From positions 42,703,524 through 42,767,523 of the forward strand of contig NC_080670.1 in NCBI RefSeq assembly GCF_030247195.1: a stretch of DNA of 64,000 nucleotides, given 5' to 3'. Source of the stretch: Topomyia yanbarensis (lineage: Eukaryota; Arthropoda; Insecta; Diptera; Culicidae). Below are positions 47,700 through 58,739 of this stretch, one piece after another (within the stretch, counting starts at the first letter, position 1; each line of letters starts with the position of its first letter). The position numbers were made by a program, and so were the translations under genes. The notes under the pieces are model-generated. The model was not told the origin of the DNA and ran no database searches. It was given only the letters and a program-made list of their open reading frames with translations.

Positions 47700-47888
47700 T
47701 GGTTTACTGTTTTTCTCTCCGCAAGTCTGTGATATAAAGTGTCTGTAGTTATTCTGGTTGCAGTTAAAAATCGAAATAGTGAACTTGCGCCTTTCGATTT
47801 TTCTCCTACTTTCAGCGTGCGGAACTAAAGCGCAACTGGTGCAGATGATGCGCAAGTTGATTCTCTAACATGTACACAAGATGCGCTT

Positions 47889-49058
47889 TTGTTGCCAATT
47901 CTGCAAATAGGGAAAAAACGTAAGGCGCAAGTCATGTATGACGGGGTTCTGAGACTGAAGTTCCCTCCTGGAGTCAAGATCGTCGGCTTTGCTGACGACG
48001 TAACCTTGGAGGTCTACGGGGAGTCAATTCCTGAGGTAGAACTAACTGCAGAACACGCGATCAGCACGGTGGAGGAATGGATGAGCCCGAGAGGCCTGGA
48101 GCTCGCTCATCATAAGACGGAGGTAGTTATCGTGAACAACCGCAAGTCGGCACAACATGCAGTTATCCATGTGGGAGAAGTCGCGATCACTTCACAGCGA
48201 AGTCTGAAGTCTCTCGGAGTCATTATAGACGACAAGCTGACCATCGGCAGCCATGTCGACTATACATGCAAGAGAGCGTCGACTGCTGTTGCGGCTCTAT
48301 CGAGAATGATGTCCAACAGCTCAAAGGTGTGCGCCAGTAGACGTAGGTTACTGGCAGGCGTTGCCGTATCTATCCTCAGGTACGGCGGCTCGTCATGGTC
48401 AAGAGCACTGAGGGTAACCAGTTACCTACAGAAACTGGAGAGCACCTACCGCGTGATGTGCCTCAGAGTGATATCTGCCTACCGCACGGTATCACACGAT
48501 GCATCCTGCGTGATAGCGAGCATGATGCCAGTCGGGCTGGTCATCCGGGAAGATGAGGAGTGCTTTGAGCTACGTGGAAATAGGGGAGCCCGCGAGCGCA
48601 CCAGGGTGACCTCGGTCGCCAGATGGCAGCGTGAGTGGGACAACTCCTCGAAAGGTAGGTGGACCCACCGGCTGATACCTAGCATATCGAGCTGGGTGGG
48701 AAGACCCCATGGGGAAGTTCACTTCCACCTGACACAATTCCTGTCATGCCATGGCTGTTTCCGACAGTACCTCCACAGGTTCGGGCACGCGGAGGTCCCA
48801 GTCTGCCCGGACTGCCCCGGTGTAGACGAAACTGCCGAACACATACTGTTCGTATGTCATCGGTTCGACGTCGAAAGAAGAGCAATGCTTGACGTCTGTG
48901 GCTGGGACACAACCCCTGATACCCTTATTCAGCGGATGTGTCAATCGGTGGAGAAGTGGAACGCAGTCTCGGCTGCTACCATCCAGATTGCCAGTAGGCT
49001 ACAGTGTATCCTTACTAACACCCCTGTAACTCCGGAAGCAAGAGTTAGAACCGAATGA
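47889..49058 (+). pseudogene. R1-clade LINE fragment, copy C, 389-codon open frame
   Basis: Homology to the R1 copy at 7.7 kb begins near 47,937 within RT, just before the catalytic GFADDVTLEV (D36, D37), and runs through the thumb to the C-terminal finger (C306, C309, H318, C323; CX2CX8HX4C). The part with RT motif A, the endonuclease and ORF1 is missing. After about 49,006 the frame enters an unrelated repeat that supplies the last 17 or so codons. The first 15 codons come from flanking DNA. The open frame is therefore a well-preserved fragment, not a functional protein. There is no 3' UTR minisatellite, so both ends are truncated. Confidence 0.85.
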
Positions 49059-49059
49059 A

Positions 49060-49669
49060 ATTCAGCAGCAGTCAACGGTATTACTGTATCTTTCATTTGA
49101 AATCAAGTTTGTAAAAATCGGTAGAGAATTCGTTGGGGAATGGGTGTGATATTAGCTTAGGAACTTGGCGGGTTCTCCGAGGGCGTCATGAACCGTCGTA
49201 GGTGGCCAATGTGGTCAAAGCTGCTTTAATTGATCATTAGTGATCCAGACCCGCAAACTAGAGTAATGTTACATCAATTTTAATATGTTTTACATCATTT
49301 TAACATCATGGTGGTACCAGTTTATATGGGAATTTACTGTGTAACCGCACTCTTCAACCCGTAACTCCGGAACCGGAAGTCGGATCAACTAAAAATTCAA
49401 TAGCAGCTTTTGGGAGCGTTATACCTTTCAGATGAAACTAAGTTTGCGAAAATCGGTTCAGCCATCTCTGAGAAAAAATTTAAATTTTAAATGACACACA
49501 CACATACACACACATACATACACACATACATACATACATACACACACAGACATTTGCCGATCTCGACTAACTGAATCGAATGGTATATGACACTCGGCCC
49601 TCCGGGCCTCGGTTAAAAAGTCGATTTTTACAGTGATTGCATAGCCTTTCTTTATATGAGAAAGGCAAA
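49060..49669 (+). repeat. CCTCCGGGCC end-module repeat, with a partial duplicate
   Basis: A CA/CATA microsatellite (about 49,495-49,550), CGGCCCTCCGGGCCTCGG and the terminal hairpin GCCTTTCTTTATATGAGAAAGGC form the same module that ends the 3-kb repeats at 14-21 kb. The segment before the microsatellite (GTAACTCCGGAA, AAAATCGGT) occurs twice, near 49,025-49,120 and 49,360-49,455. Confidence 0.7.
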
Positions 49670-49862
49670 AATGTTTTCTTTAAAAATGTTGTGGTCAGGG
49701 AACACGAAAAACATTTTGATCAAAATAGAGGCTGCTCTCATAGTGCTAGAGGCTGCTCAATTTTTACCGATGCTCAATCCAATTCTCCTAGAATATATAC
49801 AATTGTTCAATTGCAAGAAAAAAGGAACCGAAGACAGTCTTGATTTATAAATTTTAGCATTT
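49670..49862 (+). repeat. piggyBac-like MITE fragment
   Basis: Shares GAACACGAAAA, GAGGCTGCTCAATTTTTA and CTCCTAGAATATAT strings with the complete MITE at 50,641-51,167. It lacks both termini. Confidence 0.6.
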
Positions 49863-50034
49863 TTCAAATATATTTAAAAAAACCGATTTAATCCACTTAT
49901 CAGTGATATGAAACATTTCTTACACATATCACTGTTGTATTATTCATTAGTTTGACGAACACACGCAAAGTTGGCAAGTAACTAGATGTGAGATAAGCAC
50001 AGTTTCGAGTCCTGCACTAATATTTTTCTAGCAC

Positions 50035-50470
50035 ATGGTTCCAAAACTGTTTTTCTTAAAAGCGTTAGAGTAAAGAAACACGAAAAACCTGTTTTGATCA
50101 AGATAGATGTTTATCTAGCAGTGTGAGAAGCTGCTCAATTTTTACATACCGACTGTCCTGCAAAGTTTTCAATTCGGCAGAAAAGATAGCCGAAAGCAGT
50201 CTACATTGATACAATTTATCAGTTTTCAACAATATTTGAAGATAACGAAGATATATCAAAATATAATTTTTCACCGATAACTGAAAATGTCTCTGGCAGC
50301 ACCGCTCCAGTGAAAGCCAATCGGGACAATTGCAATAACTTCACTTTTATGGATATTTCTTGTAACTATTGGCGCTCAAATAAACGGTGATAGTCACAAT
50401 TATTAGTTTTTCTTTTTTGCGAAGAAATCTTGTCTAATCCAAAAGTTATAACTGTTTGAAAACGTAGTTG
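50035..50470 (+). repeat. piggyBac-like MITE, truncated copy
   Basis: Follows the order of the complete MITE downstream (GAAGCTGCTCAATTTTTA, GGCAGCACCGCTCCA, CAATTGCAATAACTTCA, TTATTAGT). The right terminus is lost in AT-rich simple sequence. Just upstream, near 49,887, is the TTTAATCCAC hairpin start of the 3-kb repeat family. Confidence 0.6.
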
Positions 50471-50486
50471 TTCACAAATAACATTC

Positions 50487-51560
50487 CATTCAATAAAATG
50501 AATAGAATAAATAAAATAAACAAAATAAATAAAGTGATAAAATGAATACAAATGTTTTCTTTCTATCATTTATCATTTTTTTCATTTTGTTTGCTTTTAA
50601 CAATAAAATGAAAAAAATCAGCGGTATTAAAAAATAATAATTAACCCTTTCATGCCCAACTTTTTTCTCGTGCAAGTAGGGTTTCAAAACTATTTTTCCT
50701 TGAAAACGGTGGGGTCAAGAACCACGAAAAGTCTTTTTTCATAAAGATAGGTGCTTTCCTCGCAGTGCTAGAAGCTGCTCAATTTTTATCTTCCAATGCT
50801 GAACACAATTCTCCTAGAATATTTACAATAGTCCAATTGCGTGGAAAATGTAACCAAAGATAGTTTAAATTGATAATTTTTATCAATTTTCAATAATATT
50901 GCAACATAACGAAGATATATGAAAAATTCATTTTCCGTCGTCAACGTAAACTGTTCCTGGCAGCACTGCTCCATCGGAATCCAATCAGACTAATTGCAAT
51001 AACTTCAGCTATAGAGCTGGTCCTTGAAACTATTAATACTCAAAAGTAAGGCAATAGTCACATTTATTAGTCTTACTTGTTTTTATGAGCCAATTTATCC
51101 TTAACAAAAAGTTATAGCTGTTCAAAAACGTTGTTGTCCACAAACAACATGGGCATGAATGGGTTAATAGAATAAATTAAATTGTGTCTAATTAATGTTC
51201 TAGATGAACTGAATGAAATGATTGACTAAACAAAATTAGTCAGATTATTAAAATGAATAAAATGTGTGAACCCGAAAAATAATTTAAAATTGCATAACAC
51301 AAAAAATAAATAAAATAAAATAATTGAATGATACGAAAAAGATGCATGAGATAATAAACCTATTGGAATATATACAATTATTGAAATAAATGCAATAGAT
51401 AAAATGAGGTCAAATAAACAAAATGAATAAAAAAATGCTAAATGAAGAAATCAGTACAATGTAATGATCATAAAATTAAAATAAATCAAATATTTGAATG
51501 ATTTTGAAAAAAATGCGTGTTCTATATACTCATTTTAAATTTAAAAAAAGTTAGTTAAAT
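50487..51560 (+). repeat. Degenerate AATAAAATGA-type simple sequence
   Basis: Imperfect AATAAAATGAAT-like units occupy about 50,487-50,640 and 51,170-51,560. The piggyBac-like MITE sits between them and appears to have inserted into the tract. Confidence 0.6.
50641..51167. mobile_element. piggyBac-like MITE with TTAA duplication
   Basis: TTAA at both ends (50,641-50,644 and 51,164-51,167) with terminal repeats CCCTTTCATGCCC and the complement of CCCATTCATGCCC. TTAA plus CCC-starting ends is the piggyBac signature. About 519 bp lie between the TTAA sites, with no coding sequence. Partial copies lie at 28.6, 49.7, 50.0 and 55.6 kb. Confidence 0.85.
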
Positions 51561-54500
51561 GAAGTAAATGAATAAAACTAATTTCATGAATTCCAAAACC
51601 ATTGTTTCAAAATATTCTGAAGTTTTTGTGAAAATCCCATTGCAAAGAGCACGTTTTCGTTCTTCTTTTCTTGACGACGTTTGAAGATTATCTGGTGTGT
51701 CTACTTTATTGATGGGCCTTAATTAGTCATCAGGAATTCTGGAAATCAGAAATTTGTCTTGGAATTAAAAGTTGTCTTTTTGGTCACAGATATCTGAAAA
51801 ATGATTTTTGTACAGATCAGAATTTTTAGGTCCAGCATTTTACCGCGTAATTAGAAATAGTAAACTGAGATAAGGGCAACTGTAAACAGTATTCATTTAC
51901 ATTGAAGTATATAGAAAAGAGTGTCAAGTGTCTAGGTTACGTTGGCAATCATTAATTGTCGATGGCACAAAAGCCGTACATTCAGTCGATTACAATGCAA
52001 TCTCTTTCCACTCATCCTTATCACCTGAGAATTGTTTCGTTCGGAATTCTCGTTCTGGAGATATAGGTTTATGAGTCCTACACAAAACAATACATTATGA
52101 CAAAGGAATGGCTCAAACTACCAGAATAATTATTTCAATTCATCGAAAAGCCAGTGGCTATTGAAAATGTCTCTGGAATGCTTTTGAGACACGAATATTA
52201 TTGAAATTAAAATTCGTATTTTTTCGCAAATTGATATGCTTTTAGTCACATTGATCATGAAAAATGTATATTGGGGTTTTCAGTGCAACTCAGTATCAGT
52301 TGTAGTTACACAATAATATATATGACATAAATTCAGTAAGACCAACTATCCGTCCAACGCATAAACTGTGATTGTAATCCTCGCTAATTTAGGTGTAGAA
52401 TACGGAGCACTCAAACGAAACGTCTATTGAATTGTCCAATGCCCATACTAATTCTGGCATTGAGGCTTCAATTGAAGCATTTTCAGCATAAGACAAATTT
52501 AGGCAATTGAAACCACCGCTGTAAGTTAAAAGCATCCTTTTACTGGGATGCAAGAATAGTTCGATAGTTCAGGGGTCTTTGGGCGCCATTTTCCCGGATC
52601 TAACTCGTGGATATTTTTGGAATTTGATTGGAATTTTTCATAAAAATGCATTCACAATACAATGAATCTGCATTTTCAATAATATCAACCCGAAACAGGT
52701 GTTGTCTATTTTCAAATGAAACATTTGAGCATATGTTTCATTAAAAATTCAGTAGAGATACGAAAATTTCAAAAAATACTCGTGGGATGTCTCTTTTCAA
52801 CATTTTTGTCTTCAAACAACCATATTACCCAATTTGAAATACCCAAGGATTTCCGTAATTATGGTATATACAAACACTCAATATAGAATTGAATTAAATT
52901 GAAGTTGATGTAGTTTTCGGTCATATGACTCTCCTTAGTGCAACGTTCCGAAAGAATAGTCTCTCATCTTCAGAGAAAAGCAGGGTTTGAACATAAATTA
53001 GTTATAGTTTTCTAATAATACAAATATTTTGCAAATTTTTCCAGGACCACAAATATTTTCTTTTTCAAGTATAGAATGTAATACTTAGTTCATTTCCGCA
53101 AGTGGCTTTGTTCTACACTAAAATGGAAAACTATTTATAGGGAAACAGAGGACAAATATAGGTTTGTTTTGTTTAACCTGAACAAATTCGCAAGATTAAA
53201 TTAGCTTGGATACTAACAAATATTTCAGATTAATTGAAGATCTTATGACACATCTTAGAAATGGATTTGAAAATATCAGGGTAGATCTGGGTCGCGGCAG
53301 TTGCCACGAACACAATTGGGAGAGATCGGGGGTGGAGAGGGGCGACAAGTGAGGATTGATAAATGATGGTTAATGCTGTGACCAATGCGTCCGGATAATT
53401 TGCTACTGCGACAATAAAACTCACATTTTCACACGAAACGTTATTGGCACTCACACAACTTCTCCGGATAAATATAACGTGTTATTCCTCCAGATAAATA
53501 AAACCGCCGGAGAATGAGCGAATGAGTTTATCACGGTATCCTTTTTGCGCTCGCTGTTTTAGTGTCGCTATTCCAAAACACGAAAAAAAATAGTCTATCA
53601 TATTTCTTTGCCGCTTTTCTTTGAAATTAAGTGTATATTTTGACGTTTTTATTGATTTCCACGAAATTAAAATATTATCACCTTCTCCGGTGAGAAGGAA
53701 AAAATCAAATAAATTTATTCGGAAAATTATTCTCACGCTGTTTGTGGAGACGGAGTGGGAAGTTGGACATCGGATAAGCTTCTTCTCGCGTGAGTGAGAG
53801 AGAATTACAATGCCATGTGACATTATTTTTGTATATAGGGTGAAATTTTGATTCCTTTCATCTTTATTATGCATAATGCAACTGATAATTTTTACGCCAT
53901 AATTAGTATAACAATAATCTTTCAAAAGAAGATAAACTTTCACTAGAATTTTGTTATTCACAAACACAGTTGCTCTCGGTGATGCTACGAGTTTAATATG
54001 AATTATGTTAGAAATCTATTTTCTCACTATTAGGTGGATTACTTGGTGATATGTGCATTCATATACTATCCAACGTCTATCTCACGACTGAACCCAATGC
54101 TTAATCCAACGGATAAATACATCAACTCTGGACAAATTTTCACTTTGAAGTGAATTTACATATTGTTTTGGCTTTGAAGTGAAGTTGCGTAATAATTTCA
54201 GGAACTAGGTAGTTAATTATTTATTAAGTTAATTCACAAAATGTTTTCGGAATCGAATTCCTTGAATCACGCAGATGTGTTTTCATACTTCGATATTCAA
54301 AATCGGTTTATTTTTGCTCCTAAAACACCCGTAAAGCAATACTCTGTATGTAACGATCTCATTTTTAGTTAAGGTGAAGCGACGCCAAAATCACAACAAA
54401 GGTTCGGTTATGTTCGGCTATGTACGGGTTACGTGCAGCATCTGTGTGCGTAAAAGTACTATACCGATATGAAGTGGCACGCACACAAGCGTATCGTTCA

Positions 54501-54696
54501 GCAATCAGCTGACTGATTTTTGCACCACGTGTTTCATTTGTTTTGAAAAATAAAAGGAACAAATTTCCCAAACGAATCAAAATTCCGTGAAGAGAATCTA
54601 TTCATCAGCTTGTGCTAACATGCCTGCATACAGTGATACAATTTCTAAGCAATCTGATATAAGACATTCAAGTTTCAAAAGATTTTGTCTTGCGCC
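51561..54696. other. No supported gene; AT-rich unassigned DNA
   Basis: The longest open frame is 161 minus-strand codons at 53,482-53,967, without a domain, a splice structure or a plausible composition. No repeats recur elsewhere in the window. Confidence 0.4.
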
Positions 54697-54744
54697 AAAC
54701 TAATAATTCAATTTTTTTTTGGTCTTTTGGCTTAAGTGCCAATA
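54697..54744 (+). repeat. Direct repeat flanking the tRNA-like insertion, left
   Basis: AAACTAATAATTCAATTTTT, then GGTCTTTTGGCTTAAGTGCC and AATA. Matches 55,197-55,241 apart from a T-run length difference and one base. Confidence 0.85.
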
Positions 54745-55196
54745 CCTTATTTAGGACTGGTGGTATCCAACGGGGAAAAACGATCGGAAATGGTGAGTGA
54801 AGCTAAGCAATCATGTGAAAAAAATTCCCCCCCCAGAGGCGAGACTCGAACTCGCAACCTTTGAGACTCCGGCCCAATGCACTAACCCTTATGCTATCCC
54901 TGGGTATGGTGACATCCCAGAAAGAACATATGTTTATCCCATTGGTGACGGTGATCGTACCCTGCCTGCAAAGCGAGGAACCACACACAACGGCACCTGA
55001 TCACCCCAACACATTTGATCTATTTAATTTCCCCGCTAGATACCAAGGCCCGGGTTTTTATAATCGTCTGATGTCTAATTTTTAGTTCATTACCCATCGT
55101 ACTTCGGTGGGTGACAGAGCTAATGAAGACTGTCGATTTCTGGTCCCTTGCCCAGTGAACAGAGGTATGACGGGAGCGAACCCGCCCGTTCGAATT
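54745..55196 (-). mobile_element. Insertion carrying a tRNA-like unit, 452 bp
   Basis: Lies between 45-48 bp direct repeats that behave like a long target duplication. It contains a full tRNA-like cloverleaf on the minus strand (54,832-54,904). The rest is unassigned and encodes nothing convincing. A tRNA-derived SINE-like element is the likeliest explanation, but the tRNA part is internal rather than at the 5' end, so the type is uncertain. Confidence 0.55.
54832..54904 (-). tRNA. tRNA-like cloverleaf, anticodon GGA (probably pseudogene or SINE part)
   Basis: The 73-nt minus-strand sequence folds as a tRNA. The acceptor stem is CCCAGGG/CTCTGGG (7 pairs, one G-U) and the D stem GCA/TGC, with the Box A-like TAGCATAAGGGTTAG. 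The anticodon stem is TTGGG/CTCAA with loop CCGGAGT, the variable loop has 5 nt, and the T arm is GCGAG-TTCGAGT-CTCGC, which contains Box B. A run of seven T follows about 7 nt downstream, as an RNA polymerase III terminator would. Against a working gene: position 33 is C rather than U, GGA is not a normal eukaryotic serine anticodon, and there is no long variable arm. Confidence 0.6.
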
Positions 55197-55241
55197 AAAC
55201 TAATAATTCAATTTTTTGGTCTTTTGGCTTAAGTACCAATA
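55197..55241 (+). repeat. Direct repeat flanking the tRNA-like insertion, right
   Basis: Second copy of 54,697-54,744 with a shorter T run and G to A in the AAGTGCCAAT string. Confidence 0.85.
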
Positions 55242-55379
55242 GGCTTTCTAATTATATGCACATAATAAGGCTGCGTTGGTTTGTTTGAAAGCGATTTGCT
55301 TTAAACCATTTGTGTTTTGATAAAATCATCCATATCTCAGAAAGTAAACAACCTATCGAAAAACAAAAATAATAGTGTC

Positions 55380-55615
55380 AAATGTGCAACGTTAGGCCTT
55401 TCATTTGAAACTAATTTTGTTAAGATCAATTGAGCGGTTGCTGAGATAATTACATGACATTAGTGCACATACATACATACCCACACACACATACAGACAT
55501 TGTCTCAATTTGTCGAACTGAGTCGATTGGTATATGTGACTCGGCCCTCCGGGTCTCGGAAAAAGTTTTCAAAGTTTGAGCGAATTCTATACATTTCTTT
55601 CGTAAGAAATGTAAA
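55380..55615 (+). repeat. CCTCCGGGCC end-module repeat (3-kb family)
   Basis: CATACATACA microsatellite, CGGCCCTCCGGGTCTCGG and the terminal hairpin ACATTTCTTTCGTAAGAAATGT match the ends of the 14-21 kb tandem units. The 5' part of the unit is absent. Confidence 0.75.
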
Positions 55616-55639
55616 AACAAAAATATATCAAAATTTCAT

Positions 55640-55875
55640 TTATTTTCGTCACCTGGAACAGTCCCTGGTAGCACTGTTCTAACAAAATCAGACTAATTTC
55701 AATAACTTCAGTGTTCTATTGATAATACTTGTAACTTTTACTGCTCTAAAAAATAGTCCCAGTTATTAGCCTTCCTTGTTTTGTGAGCAAATCTTGCTTA
55801 CAAGAAAAGTTATAATTGTTTGATCACTGTTTGTGTTTAAAAAACATGAAACAAAACAACATGGACATGTAGGGG
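55640..55875 (+). repeat. piggyBac-like MITE fragment
   Basis: Right half of the family (CCTGGTAGCACTGTTCTAAC, AATAACTTCAGT, GTTATTAGCCTT), ending in GGACATGTAGGGGCTAA, a mutated terminus. Confidence 0.6.
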
Positions 55876-56112
55876 CTAAGATATTTTTAAACTATGACTT
55901 ATTTAAAATACAATGTGTCATATATTTTTGGCTCTAAATAATTTAGTAATTACTGAAATATGAGTAATTATTCGCTTCGTGGCCTAGAACATCGTGTTAA
56001 GGATTATTTTAAGTTTATGAAACTACAGGGCACACCATAAAAAATTAATAAAAAGAATCAGTTTGTTTCGAAAACTTTTAATCTGTATTCCAGCTATGTC
56101 ACCTATTAATGA

Positions 56113-56460
56113 TCAGTGACAAGAAAAAATGTCCTTCATCAGCATACTCCCGAGTCGGTTCCTAATTCTACCAAGAGCGTTCCAAATTTGAGCCAAATCG
56201 AATGAATCTAGCTACCGAATAGAATTTTTCCACAATTTACTTGGAGAAATCATTACATTTTCGCTGCTAGGTAACAATGTATGCACCAGTTTATCGTTGC
56301 TAGTGAAAATAAGGAAGATAGTTTCACTGCCTACAACTTTGTCGAAGACTGCAAATCAATCCAACTTCCTTAAGAGAAGTTAGGACTTACAGCACATGGT
56401 GGTGAATCAGTAGTCGATTCCCACGAACTTTATTTTTTTGGTGAAATAATGGCTGGGTTA
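56113..56460 (+). repeat. Diverged arm of the TAGGGTGACAG foldback family
   Basis: Shares order and sequence with the left arm of 15,785-16,986 (GAAAAAATG, CAAATTTGAGCCAAATCG, TTTTCGCTGCTAGGT, GTCGAAGACTGCAA). Only one arm is present. It lies about 140 bp downstream of the receptor exon's splice donor, within the intron. Confidence 0.7.
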
Positions 56461-56600
56461 AGGGGGGTTAAGCTAACGAAAACGTGCCTTATCAAACAAA
56501 TGAATTGAATAAAAAAATGTGAAGTAATTTGCTTACACTCTTCCCTTACCCGGCAAAGATTGCTCAGTTAGCACCATTACGTCAGTCAACCAACACTTAC

Positions 56601-56899
56601 CTTAACTTCCTATTTTTGTGCACCGAAATGATAACGAGTGCATTCCCAAGCACAGCCCCGATGATGATTGATCCGAAGATTAAACTTTTTAAACACAAAA
56701 TGGCCACCTCCGCAATCCGGTCGCCCGAGGACAGCATGGTCGTCTCGTTCGCCAAATCCGTACCGGTCGTAGTGAGCACTGGGAATGATGTTCCGTTCCA
56801 GGTGCCATCACCCGGGTTCGGAACCAACGGATCCAGTGTGGAAACCGTCACCGGCGATTGAACCATCTCCACTCCGGCAAGCATCACTCTGAGCGCCAT
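56601..56899 (-). CDS. Class A GPCR, first coding exon (biogenic-amine type)
   Basis: The ATG at 56,899 is the first in frame; a TAA lies 18 bases upstream. The exon encodes 99 complete residues plus two bases of the next codon and stops at the donor AG/GTAAGT (GT at 56,599-56,600), phase 2. The N-terminus is extracellular, without a signal peptide, with sequons N35-G-T and N51-E-T. Transmembrane helix 1 follows (about 67-93, VAILCLKSLIFGSIIIGAVL then GNALVIISV), with the family-conserved GN of helix 1 and the first intracellular loop HKNRKLR. Helix 1 and the RKLR exit resemble beta-type octopamine and other biogenic-amine receptors; that subtype is inference. No exon with helices 2-7 was recognised in the remaining window, so the following intron is at least 56 kb if the gene is collinear. 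Confidence 0.82.
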
Positions 56900-58191
56900 C
56901 AATGCCGATGCAAATTACATTGAATAATAGCCGGTTAACCACTGCTGCAGCACGATTTCTGCAGGATGCGGTCACCCTTCGCTATCGGCGGTCATTTGGT
57001 GCTTGCTACGATGTTAACACTTGCCGTTCTTCGAAATTTACTGTGCCCTTAATTGCAACTATATGGGTAATTTAATTATTATTATCACTTTTTCGGTCCC
57101 TTTCACTCCACTCCGTTTACTTGCGACACTTATCTCATAACCGGGCGGTTGGCGCTTTCACACTCCCACTGAATTCACTATTAGTATTTTCGTCAGTGGT
57201 GCTATATTTTGCTGAAAAGTATTGGACGCAAACAAAAATCGAATAAATAATAAATTAACGGGAATAAAAGAGTACGTTTTTACTTTCACAAACTGTCAAC
57301 CAGCTAGAAAGATATATTGAAACAATCAGCACACATGGTCGATGACGGAAAGCATCCACCATTCAGTGTGGTAATTTTGGAAACAAATCTATTAGTGATA
57401 AATAAAATAAAAATTCAATCCTTTCCCGTGAAGTAAGCTAGCTACACTGCCCTCCTAAGCACCACCCACAGAAGCAACATCAATTCGCCCATAAAAAACA
57501 CTTTGCACAATAAAGGGCAGACGAGACGAGCAAATTTAACGACAATCCATTACACCACCTCCAAGCATCCCCATCGCTATCCACTCAGCACTGCTCGTTT
57601 GCTGGCAACTTCCAACGGGTTGTAATAATTTTAACTGTTGACACTGACTGTAAACACAAACGATTTCATTGTCGTCATCGTTAGGTCATAGCTTCCGCAC
57701 CATTGCCGCTGCTGTCGTGGTCGTCGCAGATACTGATCATTAGCGTCGACACCGTTAGCTCCGGAACACCACCCACTTGTCGTTCCTGTTGACCCAAGGC
57801 TGCTTCGACTAGTGCCCCCCCCCCCCTCCAACGAACCCTTCCCATTTCAGCAGTATTCGATTGCAGCAGCCCCCGCGGACAGGTTTAGCGGATCCCGTTT
57901 ATCTTTTTCTCGCTCTAGTGGAAAGCGGAAATTGGTGCTGGTCTGAATAGCTCAGCATGGGCTTCCAACGGTGAATAATTACGAGCTCACACGCAGGTGA
58001 CGACGGCTCAGTATCCATTTTTCAAAGCAAAGGCTGTGGCAGGGTCTGGGTTCAATATTTTCAACTATAAGCTCATGCACTGCTACTGTGGTAACTGTAG
58101 TCCGTTGCAATAGAATTCAATGCCTCCTAGCCGATGGTGACGGTGGCGATGATGGCTCACTCAATCCCCAGACCGGTGGTGCTTCGGTCAT
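56900..58191 (-). other. 5' UTR part of the GPCR exon, with splice acceptor
   Basis: On the minus strand a pyrimidine tract of CT repeats ends in TATTTCAG at 58,192, a strong acceptor, so exon sequence starts at 58,191 and the promoter and any first exon lie further upstream. The 1.29-kb leader begins with ATG as its very first bases, opening a 24-codon upstream frame (58,117-58,191). This would be expected to lower translation of the receptor frame if used. A poly-G/C tract near 57,815-57,827 and CAG/CTG-rich patches also occur. Calling it one continuous exon is inference from the two splice sites. Confidence 0.65.
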
Positions 58192-58739
58192 CTGAAATAG
58201 AGACAGAGAGAGAGAGAATAATGTAAAAAATGGAGTAGGGTGGTTGTTATTGCATGTTTCTGTCGCAGGCGCGAAACAGCGGAGCTAGGATATTTTGTAT
58301 ACATTCAGCGAGCAGTGAAACGGGTCTAGGTAGTGGGGATGCGATGGAATGCTTTTACCTTTGAGTCAGTTATTGAAATCTATACCGAAGATTGCCTACT
58401 TATTTTCAATGCTGATTACATTTTTTCAGCTCTTGAATTTCACAGAGGAATTCGAAGAACGTAGTTTATCTGAAATACGACGGTTTTCTGCTCAATAGTT
58501 TTAGTCTAGAGACACTTGACAATCCAGTCGATGAACTGTTTTCATATTTTAGATAGTAGTTGGATATCTGGAATAAGTTTACGTAACGGTAGACCTCTAA
58601 GACGCATATTTTAAGATATTTGAAAGATTCACTGTGCTCTGACAGATGATTGACGTCAAAAACTCCATTGGGCTCCGCCATCGTTCCCCCCCAGGAACTA
58701 CCTCTCGGTATTACTTCTGGGGGGATGGCTGTACTTGAT

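Noticed and set aside
53482..53967. 161-codon minus-strand open frame
   Set aside because: No domain, no splice sites placed to make a gene, and residue composition typical of translated AT-rich non-coding DNA.
57631..57831. 66-codon minus-strand frame in the receptor leader
   Set aside because: Starts with TTG rather than ATG, is rich in simple G/C sequence and lies in the presumed 5' UTR.
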